Below, in pieces: positions 41,520-49,803 of a stretch of 64,000 nt of DNA. Origin of the DNA: Streptomyces cyaneochromogenes. GTDB lineage: Bacteria; Actinomycetota; Actinomycetes; Streptomycetales; Streptomycetaceae. The stretch is from positions 9,796,001 to 9,860,000 of the forward strand of contig NZ_CP034539.1 in the NCBI RefSeq assembly GCF_003963535.1, given 5' to 3'. The notes beneath the pieces were generated by a model. It saw only the letters and a list, made by a program, of their open reading frames with translations, did no database searches and was not told where the DNA came from. The first letter of the stretch is position 1. Every line of letters starts with the position of its first letter. The position numbers and the translations under genes are program-made.

Positions 41520-43148
41520 TCACCCGTCCGCAGCCGCGGCCACCTCGCGCGCCCACCGGTAGTCCGCCTTCCCGCTCGGCGAGCGCCGGATCGAGTCCGT
41601 GAGGACCAGTTGGCGAGGGATCTTGTATCCCGCGAGGTGGGAGCGGCAGTGGGTCTGGATGTCCTCCAGCGACGGCTGTACCGCACCCGTCCGCAACTGC
41701 ACCACGGCCGCCACGTGGTGTCCCCACTTCGCGTCCGGCACCCCGGCCACCAACGCGTCGTACACGTCGGGATGCGACTTGAGCGCCTGCTCGACCTCCT
41801 CCGGGTACACCTTCTCGCCGCCGGTGTTGATGCACTGCGAGCCGCGGCCCAGCACGGTGACGACGCCCTCCGCGTCGACCGTGGCCATGTCGCCCAGCAG
41901 CACCCACCGCTCGCCGTCCTTCTCGAAGAAGGTCTCGGCCGTTTTCCCCGGGTCGTTGTAGTAGCCGAGCGGCACATGACCGCACTGCGCGACCCTGCCC
42001 ACCTCACCCACCGCGACCGGCTCGTGGGTGGCCGGATCGACCACCTGCGTACGGGAGTTGACGCGGATGCGGAAGCCGCGCTCGGGGCCCGAGTCCTCGG
42101 TCGCCGTCCCGTTGAAGCCGGACTCCGAGGAGCCGAAGTTGTTCAGCAGCATCACGTTCGGGACCAGCGCCTGGAACTGTCGGCGCACCGTGTCGGACAT
42201 GATCGCGCCGGATGACGACACGCTGAACATCGACGAGCAGTCCGTGCCCTTCATCGGTCCGCTGAGCGCGTCGACCAGCGGGCGCAGCATCGCGTCGCCG
42301 ACCAGCGACACGCTGGTGACCTTCTCCTTCTCGATCGTCCGCAGTGCCTCTTCCGGCGCGAACTTGCGGTGGATCACGACGCGTTGGCCGAAGTTGAAGC
42401 CGATGAAGGCCGTCAATGTGGACGTCCCGTGCATCAGCGGAGCGGTGGGGAAGAAGGTGATCCCGTCGCCGCCCGCCGCGACGCGCTCGGCGAGCTCCTC
42501 CGGCTTCTTCACCGGCTCGCCGGTCGGCGCGCCCCCGCCCAGCCCGGAGAAGAAGAGGTCCTCCTGGCGCCACATCACGCCCTTGGGCATCCCGGTGGTG
42601 CCGCCCGTGTAGATGATGAACTGGTCGTCGCCGGACCGCGCCGGGAACCCGCGCTCGGGCGCCCCGGCGCGCTCGGCGTCCGCGAAGGCCACGGCGGGCA
42701 CGACCGGCGCCCCCGCCGAACCCTGGGCCGCATCGCCCACCCGCACCAGATGTCGCAGCCGGTCCACCTGCGGCAGGGCCGCCGCCACCCGCGCCGTGAA
42801 CTCGGCGTCGAAGACCAGGGCCACCAGGTCGGCGTCCCGGTACAGGTACACCAGCTCCTCTTCCACATAGCGGTAGTTCACATTGACCGGAACGATCCGC
42901 GCCTTCAGGCAGCCCAGCACCGTCTGCAGGTACTCGACGCCGTTGTAGAGGTGGAGCCCGAGGTGTTCGCCGGGGCGTATCCCGCTGTCGATCAGATGGT
43001 GGCCGATCCGGTTGGCGGCCGCGTCCAGCTCCGCGTACGTCAGTCGGCGCTGCGCACCCGTGCCCGGGTGGTCGATGTACACGAGCGCCTCACGGTCGGG
43101 AACCGCGTCGACGACCGACTCGAACAGGTCGGCAAGGTTGTACTCCAC
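41520..43148 (-). CDS. acyl-CoA synthetase (FadD3/steroid-acid-like)
   Basis: A 542-residue ANL-superfamily ligase. Motifs are IIYTGGTTGMPKGVMWRQ (AMP-binding; TGGTTG variant), SSGAIMSDTVRRQFQ, the hinge GRGSQCINTGGEKVYPEEVE, and the C-terminal lysine region SPSGKADYRWAR. The TGGTTG-MPKGVMWRQED form and the ending are typical of actinobacterial synthetases annotated for steroid or lipid acids. It is divergent from the crotonase-DUF35-thiolase operon across a 166-bp region that contains a palindromic operator, so it probably loads CoA onto that pathway's substrate. Confidence 0.9.
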   Translation of the reverse strand: MEYNLADLFESVVDAVPDREALVYIDHPGTGAQRRLTYAELDAAANRIGHHLIDSGIRPGEHLGLHLYNGVEYLQTVLGCLKARIVPVNVNYRYVEEELVYLYRDADLVALVFDAEFTARVAAALPQVDRLRHLVRVGDAAQGSAGAPVVPAVAFADAERAGAPERGFPARSGDDQFIIYTGGTTGMPKGVMWRQEDLFFSGLGGGAPTGEPVKKPEELAERVAAGGDGITFFPTAPLMHGTSTLTAFIGFNFGQRVVIHRKFAPEEALRTIEKEKVTSVSLVGDAMLRPLVDALSGPMKGTDCSSMFSVSSSGAIMSDTVRRQFQALVPNVMLLNNFGSSESGFNGTATEDSGPERGFRIRVNSRTQVVDPATHEPVAVGEVGRVAQCGHVPLGYYNDPGKTAETFFEKDGERWVLLGDMATVDAEGVVTVLGRGSQCINTGGEKVYPEEVEQALKSHPDVYDALVAGVPDAKWGHHVAAVVQLRTGAVQPSLEDIQTHCRSHLAGYKIPRQLVLTDSIRRSPSGKADYRWAREVAAAADG

Positions 43149-43232
43149 CGCTCCTCCTGACCTCGCTCACCACCGGCTGCCGGTCATCAGAGCAAAGGGC
43201 GGCACAAGTGTGAAGGGTCCGCGCACAAGAAA

Positions 43233-43249
43233 TCTGACTGCCTGTCAGA
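43233..43249. promoter_or_regulatory. 17-bp palindrome in the divergent promoter (TetR-type operator)
   Basis: TCTGAC-TGCCT-GTCAGA is a perfect 6-bp inverted repeat with a 5-base spacer, followed by AAA. It lies 85 bases before the synthetase start and 66 before the crotonase start, well placed to control both. A near-identical site is at 21628-21644. Confidence 0.65.
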
Positions 43250-43314
43250 AAACCCTTGAAGTGCCTCCCCGCCTACTGCAACCTGTTCTCGTTCTTTCAG
43301 AGGGGAGATGGGCG

Positions 43315-44115
43315 ATGGGTGGGACCGAACACCTCACCGTGCGGCGCGAGGGCGCGACACTGGTGCTCACGCTCAACAGGCCCGAAGCGAGGAACGCGCT
43401 CTCGCTGTCCATGCTCGTCGGTCTGTACGACGGCTGGATCGAGGCCGACGAGGACGACGCGATCCGCTCGATCGTCCTCACCGGAGCGGGCGACGCCTTC
43501 TGCGCGGGGATGGACCTCAAGGCGCTGGCCGGGAAGGGAATGGAGGGCGAGCAGTACCGGGACCGGCTGAAGGCCGACCCCGACCTGCACTGGAAGGCGA
43601 TGCTGCGCCACCACCGCCCCCGCAAACCGGTGATCGCCGCCGTCGAGGGGTACTGCGTCGCCGGCGGCACGGAGATACTCCAGGGCACCGACATCCGGGT
43701 CGCGGGGGAGTCGGCAACCTTCGGGCTCTTCGAGGTGAAACGCGGGCTGTTCCCGATCGGCGGCTCCACGGTCCGCCTGCAGCGTCAGATCCCGCGCACC
43801 CACGCCCTGGAGATGCTGCTCACCGGACGCCCGTACAGCGCTCAGGAGGCCGCCGACATCGGCCTGATCGGGCATGTGGTGCCCGACGGGGCGGCCCTGG
43901 CCAAGGCCCTGGAGATCGCCGAGCGGATCAACGCCTGCGGGCCGCTGGCCGTCGAGGCCGTCAAGGCGTCGGTCTACGACACCGCCGAGATGACCGAGAC
44001 CGACGGCCTCGCCGCCGAGCTCAAGCGGGGCTGGCCGATCTTCGACACCGCGGACGCCAAGGAAGGCGCCCGCGCCTTCGCGGAGAAGCGGCCGCCCGTC
44101 TACAAGCGCGCCTAA
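43315..44115 (+). CDS. crotonase-family enoyl-CoA hydratase/isomerase
   Basis: A 266-residue crotonase-fold protein. The oxyanion-hole segments are AGDAFCAGMDLKAL and IAAVEGYCVAGGTEIL, and GLFEVKRGLFPIGGSTVRL supplies the second half of the active site. It probably hydrates an enoyl-CoA in the pathway encoded by the operon. The ATG at 43315 follows AGGGGAG. It is the first gene of a four-gene unit: the OB-fold gene follows 13 bp on. Confidence 0.92.
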   Translation: MGGTEHLTVRREGATLVLTLNRPEARNALSLSMLVGLYDGWIEADEDDAIRSIVLTGAGDAFCAGMDLKALAGKGMEGEQYRDRLKADPDLHWKAMLRHHRPRKPVIAAVEGYCVAGGTEILQGTDIRVAGESATFGLFEVKRGLFPIGGSTVRLQRQIPRTHALEMLLTGRPYSAQEAADIGLIGHVVPDGAALAKALEIAERINACGPLAVEAVKASVYDTAEMTETDGLAAELKRGWPIFDTADAKEGARAFAEKRPPVYKRA

Positions 44116-44128
44116 CGAGGGAGCCACC

Positions 44129-45094
44129 GTGCCGGAAGTCCTGAAAGCCCCGCTGGTCGTCGAGTTCCCCTTCACCCGTTCCCTCGGCCCCGTCCAGAGC
44201 GCCTTCCTCACCGGCCTGCGCGAACGCCTCGTGCTCGGGGTCCGCACCAGCGACGGCCGAACGCTCGTCCCGCCCGTCGAGTACGACCCCGTCACCGCCG
44301 AGGAGATCCGCGACCTGGTCGAGGTCGCCCCGACGGGCACGGTCACCACATGGGCCTGGAACCACGCCCCCCGCCGCGACCAGCCCCTCGACACCCCCTT
44401 CGCCTGGGCCCTGGTCCGCCTCGACGGCGCCGACACCGCCCTCCTGCACGCCCTCGACGCCCCCGGCCCCGACGCCGTGCACACCGGCATGCGCGTCCGC
44501 GTCCGCTGGGCCGGGGAACGCACCGGTGCCATCACGGACATCGCCTGCTTCGAGCCGTACGACGACGGCCCGGACGCCCCGGACGGCCGCGGCCGGGCCG
44601 AACCAGCGACGCACACCGGCGAGTTCGACGACCCGGTCACCGGCATCGTCGCCACCGCCCGCCTCGACTACACCTACTCACCCGGCCGCGCCCAGACCGC
44701 CTACATCAACGCCCTGGCCGAACACCGCAACGTCGGCGAACGCTGCCCGTCCTGCCGCAAGGTGTACGTCCCGCCGAGGGGTGCGTGCCCCACATGTGGC
44801 CTCGCCACATCAGAACAGGTCGAGGTGGGTCCCGGCGGCACAGTCACCACGTTCTGCATCGTCAACATCAAGGCGAAGAACCTCGACATCGAAGTGCCGT
44901 ACGTCTACGCCCACATCGCCCTCGACGGCGCCGGCCTCGCCCTGCACGGCCGTATCGGCGGCATCCCCTACGACCAGGTGCGCATGGGCCTGCGGGTCGA
45001 ACCGGTGTGGACCGAAGGCGCCCGCTACCCCGACCACTACCGGCCCACGGGCGAGCCCGACGCGGACTACGACACCTACCGGGAGCTGCTGTGA
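44129..45094 (+). CDS. double OB-fold (DUF35/ChsH2-like) acyl-CoA-associated protein
   Basis: A 321-residue protein made of two DUF35-type halves. The second (about 180-310) has a zinc ribbon, CPSCRKVYVPPRGACPTCG, followed by an OB-fold (VTTFCIVNIKAKNLDIEVPYVYAHI). The first (about 1-150) has the same layout (LVPPVEYDP, then VTTWAWN... and FAWALVRLDGADTALLHAL) but lacks all four zinc-ribbon cysteines. DUF35 proteins pair with thiolase-fold enzymes; in steroid degradation ChsH2's DUF35 domain activates the Ltp2 aldolase. The following thiolase gene overlaps it by four bases (GTGA), which supports a physical complex. Confidence 0.9.
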   Translation: MPEVLKAPLVVEFPFTRSLGPVQSAFLTGLRERLVLGVRTSDGRTLVPPVEYDPVTAEEIRDLVEVAPTGTVTTWAWNHAPRRDQPLDTPFAWALVRLDGADTALLHALDAPGPDAVHTGMRVRVRWAGERTGAITDIACFEPYDDGPDAPDGRGRAEPATHTGEFDDPVTGIVATARLDYTYSPGRAQTAYINALAEHRNVGERCPSCRKVYVPPRGACPTCGLATSEQVEVGPGGTVTTFCIVNIKAKNLDIEVPYVYAHIALDGAGLALHGRIGGIPYDQVRMGLRVEPVWTEGARYPDHYRPTGEPDADYDTYRELL

Positions 45095-46136
45095 ACCGCG
45101 AGATCGCCGTCGTCGCCTTCGCGCAGACCGACCACCGGCGCACCAGCGAGGAGCTCTCCGAGGTGGAGATGCTCATGCCCGTCCTGCACGACGTGCTCGG
45201 GCAGACCGGCCTGAAGACCGCCGACATCGGCTTCACCTGCTCCGGATCCAGCGACTACCTCGCCGGCCGGGCCTTCTCCTTCACCCTCGCCCTGGACGGC
45301 GTCGGCGCCTGGCCGCCGATCTCCGAGTCGCACGTCGAGATGGACGGCGCATGGGCGCTCTACGAGGCGTGGACCAAGCTGCTCACGGGCGACGCCGACA
45401 CGGCGCTCGTCTACTCCTACGGCAAGTCCTCACCCGGCCCCCTGCGTGACGTCCTGACCCGCCAGCTCGACCCGTACTACGTCGCCCCCCTCTGGCCCGA
45501 CTCCGTTGCCCTGGCCGCTCTCCAGGCGCAGGCCCTGATCGACGCCGGCGACACGGACGAGCCCGCGCTCGCCGCCGTCGCCGCCCGCAGCCGCGCCGAC
45601 GCCACCGCCAACTCCCATGCCCAGCTGCGGGGTCCGGTGCCGCACGGCGAGTACGTCGTACGACCGCTGCGTACCGGCGACTGCCCGCCCATCGGCGACG
45701 GGGCCGCCGCCGTGATCCTCGCGGCGGGGGAGCGGGCCAGGAACCTGTGCGCCAGGCCCGCCTGGATCCGCGGCGTCGACCACCGCATCGAGGCGCACAG
45801 CCTCGGCGTGCGTGACCTCACCGACTCGCCCTCCACCCGGCTGGCCGCCGAGAAGGCGGGAGCCTTCGAACGGCCCGTGGACACCGCCGAGTTGCACGCG
45901 CCCTTCACCTCACAGGAAGTCGTCCTGCGCAAGGCGCTCAAGCTCGACGACGGAGTGCGCGTCAACCCTTCCGGCGGGGCCCTCGCCGCCAACCCCGTCA
46001 TGGCCGCCGGGCTCATCCGCATCGGAGAGGCCGCCGCCCGTGTCCACCGGGGCGAGTCCGACCGGGCGCTCGCGCACGCCACGTCCGGTCCCTGTCTGCA
46101 ACAGAACCTGGTCGCCGTACTCGAAGGGGATCCGCG

Positions 46137-46140
<4 letters not shown>
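45091..46140 (+). CDS. thiolase-fold protein (lipid-transfer/SCP2 type), partner 1
   Basis: A 349-residue thiolase-superfamily protein of the actinobacterial Ltp type. Segments recognisable are DIGFTCSGSSDYLAG near the usual nucleophile region, the C-terminal NPSGGALAANPVMAAG, and HATSGPCLQQN near the position of the second thiolase cysteine. Family members act in steroid side-chain removal, some as retro-aldolases rather than thiolases. It starts GTG overlapping the DUF35 gene and ends ATGA overlapping the next thiolase gene, so all three are made together, probably as a complex. Confidence 0.88.
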
Positions 46141-47303
<1,163 letters not shown>

Positions 47304-47424
47304 GAGGACTCCCCGGAAGGCGGTGGCGAGGCCTCCGCAAAGGTCCCTCTCACGTGGCCTGTCGGCACTCGGAACCGATCGCTAGGCTGACCCGCGGACG
47401 ACGCGAATCGGGAGGAGCACGGAC

Positions 47425-47670
47425 GTGGCCGAGAGCACCACCATCCAGCAGCAGCCGCTCACGGGCTGGGACAAGCCGGAGCTGGACCTCAGCAACGCCG
47501 ACTGGCACTCGAGCAGCCGTGGCGTGGGGGATGTCCAGATCGCCTTTGTCGAGGGGTTCATCGCGATGCGCAACAGCGGCCGTCCGGAGAGCCCTTCCCT
47601 GATCTTCACCCCCGCCGAGTGGGGTGCCTTCGTGTCGGGGGCGAGGGAGGGCGAGTTCGACCTGACGTGA
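47425..47670 (+). CDS. solitary DUF397 protein
   Basis: An 81-residue protein with the DUF397 core (DLSNADWHSSSRGVGDVQIAFVEGFIAMRNSGRPESPSLIFTPAEWGAFVSGAREGEFDL). DUF397 proteins are usually encoded beside an Scr1-type XRE regulator and act as its small partner (BldB-related systems). No such regulator gene is adjacent here, so it is an orphan or acts with one elsewhere. The GTG start follows GGGAGGAG. Confidence 0.9.
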   Translation: MAESTTIQQQPLTGWDKPELDLSNADWHSSSRGVGDVQIAFVEGFIAMRNSGRPESPSLIFTPAEWGAFVSGAREGEFDLT

Positions 47671-47736
47671 CGCCCGGGCGCGGGTGAGCCGGCGCGCGGC
47701 CTCCCGCACGCCGGCCGTCTGCGCGCCGCCCGGGCG
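47671..47736. terminator. pair of CGCCCGGGCG palindromes between convergent genes
   Basis: The 10-bp palindrome CGCCCGGGCG occurs at 47671-47680, directly after the DUF397 stop, and again at 47727-47736. The copies can pair with each other to form a long stem. It lies in the gap before the kinase stop and probably ends both transcripts. Confidence 0.5.
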
Positions 47737-47754
47737 AAGAGCCCGTGGTGCGGG

Positions 47755-48678
47755 TCAGTCCGTGCCGAACCAGGCCTCGGCCAGGGACGGCAGCGTGCCG
47801 TCGGCCGGTGCCCCCAACTCCCGTAGATACCAAGGGAGATTGCTGTACACGTGCAGCAACGTGTATGCGAGCAGCTCGGCCGGGTCGAAGGCGGTGCCGT
47901 ACGACTTGGTGAGGCGGGCCAGCAGGCGCGGGTCGCCGCGGGTGACGAACAGGCCCACGCCGATGAAGTCGTACGCCCGGTCGCCGATCATGGCCGGCTC
48001 GAAGTCGAAGAGGCCGGTCAGCCGCCAGCCGTCGGGATCGACCAGGAAGTGCTGCCGCATGACCTCGGTGTGCAGCAGGGACGGGGGCGGCGTGCGGGGC
48101 AGCGGGACCGACGCGAGGAAGTCGGGGATCTGCTCCAGCCAGGCGTCCGGCAGTTCGTGCCCGCGCTGGCGCTCCACCGCCCCGGCGCTCTGCCGGTCCA
48201 CGAACGCACCCCAGTCCCCGGGCCCGAGGACGTCCGCGAGCGGCGCGGGATCCACGCCGTGGAGCACCGCGAGGGCCTCGCCGATCTCGGCGACGATCCG
48301 CTCACGGTCGGCGCGCGGTACCCGGTCCCAGGCGCCGGCCAGGTTCTCGCCGCGCAGCCGGGACATCAGCACGTACCGCCAGCCGTTCTCGTACGGGCCG
48401 GCGTCGTGCACGCGCGGCGTCGGTACGGGCAGGAGCCCCTGGATGTGGGAGAGGACCCGGCCCTCGGCGATGCCGTCCTCGGCGGCTGCTCCGGGGAACA
48501 GCTTGAGGACGTGCTCGTCGCCCACGGCGTAGACCGGCTGGGACCCGTCCGGGAAGCGGGTCAGCGGGGCGCCGCCCAGGCCGAGGCGGGCGCACAGGTC
48601 CTCCGCCCCGGGCCGGATGATCGTTTCGTCCGGGACGACGGCGTCCCATTCCTCGTCCGTTTCCACCGGTGGAAGCAT
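47755..48678 (-). CDS. APH-family phosphotransferase with an HTE catalytic motif
   Basis: A 307-residue protein of the aminoglycoside phosphotransferase (APH/ChoK) fold, close to the hygromycin-B 7''-O-kinase subgroup. Nucleotide-binding Lys in EHVLKLFPG, catalytic loop LLHTEVMRQHFLV (HTE instead of the usual HxD) and metal motif GLFDFEPAMIGDRAYDF. The HTE form is, as I recall, seen in related Streptomyces proteins, so it is probably functional. It may phosphorylate an aminoglycoside or a small metabolite; resistance is not proven. Cytoplasmic. Confidence 0.85.
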   Translation of the reverse strand: MLPPVETDEEWDAVVPDETIIRPGAEDLCARLGLGGAPLTRFPDGSQPVYAVGDEHVLKLFPGAAAEDGIAEGRVLSHIQGLLPVPTPRVHDAGPYENGWRYVLMSRLRGENLAGAWDRVPRADRERIVAEIGEALAVLHGVDPAPLADVLGPGDWGAFVDRQSAGAVERQRGHELPDAWLEQIPDFLASVPLPRTPPPSLLHTEVMRQHFLVDPDGWRLTGLFDFEPAMIGDRAYDFIGVGLFVTRGDPRLLARLTKSYGTAFDPAELLAYTLLHVYSNLPWYLRELGAPADGTLPSLAEAWFGTD

Positions 48679-48847
48679 GATCGGGACCGTAGGGCGGCCC
48701 GCTTTCGCGGGGCAACGGATTTTCCCGGCGCCCGGGAGCCCGGCGGCCGCGGCGGAGCCCGTGGAAGCCCGCGCTCACGCGCGGGGAGCAGCGCTCGAAC
48801 CCCTGCCCGCACGTCACGGAGCAGGTCCGGCCACGTACCATGGCGAC

Positions 48848-49345
48848 ATGTCGTTCCTCCGCCGCCGCAGCGCCACGCCCGCCGGGCCCGACTTCGACGT
48901 ACTGGCCATGGATCCGGGCGACTGGCCGGGCAATCTGGGCGCCGGGCTGCTGCCCGCCCCCGACGGCAGTTGCCAGGGCGTCTTCCTGCGTTACGACCTC
49001 TTCGGTGGCCGCGGCCCCGCGATGATCATCGGCAACCTCCCGGAGGGCTCGCCGGCCCGCGAGGTCGCCGAGGGCGAGATCCCGTTCGAGGTCGCACAGC
49101 TGCTGCTGGCCCTGGAGAACGACGAGGAGATCACCGTCGTCGGCAGCGAGGACGTGCCGGTGATGCAGGGCGACAACCTCCTGATCGTGCGGCGTCTGAA
49201 GCTCTCCGAGAGCCGGATCTCCTGTGTGCAGTTCGACCGCAGCGACAACGTCCTGGTCACCATCGCCGCCTGGGACCGCCCCATCACCGACGACTTGTAC
49301 GCCCTCCTGAAGCCGCTGCCCGCGGAGCTGTTCCAGCAGGGCTGA
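48848..49345 (+). CDS. conserved hypothetical protein
   Basis: A 165-residue soluble protein I cannot assign to a family. It has a basic N-terminus (MSFLRRRSATP) and then an alternating alpha/beta pattern (GVFLRYDLFGGRGPAMIIGNLP, DNLLIVRRLKLSESRISCVQFDRSDNVLVTIAAWDRPI), suggesting a small compact fold. No cysteine clusters, signal or membrane helix. The ATG at 48848 has no clear ribosome binding site, and the gene is divergent from the APH-family kinase across 169 bp. Confidence 0.65.
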   Translation: MSFLRRRSATPAGPDFDVLAMDPGDWPGNLGAGLLPAPDGSCQGVFLRYDLFGGRGPAMIIGNLPEGSPAREVAEGEIPFEVAQLLLALENDEEITVVGSEDVPVMQGDNLLIVRRLKLSESRISCVQFDRSDNVLVTIAAWDRPITDDLYALLKPLPAELFQQG

Positions 49346-49436
49346 ATCGTCCCGCCCGAGGCCCCGTTGTTCGAGGCGCCGCACGTGTTGTCATGACCCT
49401 TGCCGCAGAGTCATCGGATCTCTGGCGTCAGGGGTC

Positions 49437-49800
49437 ATGTCGTATGAGCCGCATGGGATCACTCGAAGAACGACCTTAAAGGCAGCGGCCGGAGGTGCCG
49501 GAGGGCTCGCTCTGGGGGGCCGGAGCCGTGGAGGCTGCCCCCGCTGATTCATCCGATGTGTCGAGGGGGTAGTCGGTGCTCTGGTACGCCACCCCGGCCG
49601 CCGACCGGGAGCGAGAGGCCCTCCCCGTCGGCAACGGCGCGCTCGCCGCCATGGTGTTCGGCACGCTCGCCTCGGAACGGCTGCAGTTCAACGAGAAGAC
49701 CCTCTGGACCGGCTGGCGGTGCCACCCTCGACATCGAATGGGCGGACGGACAGGCCACCCGTATCGCCCTGAAGGCCTCCCGGATCCGTCAACTCACCGA
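49437..49800 (+). pseudogene. GH95 alpha-L-fucosidase pseudogene with a large internal deletion
   Basis: From ATG at 49437 one frame encodes a Tat-type signal (ITRRTTLKAAAGGAGGLALG, including a TTA codon). A frameshift follows, and another frame gives AVEAAPADSSDVSRG. From 49576 a third gives LWYATPAADREREALPVGNG and on to LQFNEKTLWTG, the N-terminal signature of GH95 fucosidases. The sequence then jumps within a few bases to GGATLDIEWADGQATRIALK, which belongs near the C-terminus of the same family. Intact GH95 enzymes are about 750-800 residues, so about 600 codons including all catalytic residues are gone. A CATGACCC/GGGTCATG inverted repeat (49392-49399, 49432-49439) may be an old operator. 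Confidence 0.8.
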
Positions 49801-49803
49801 CCG

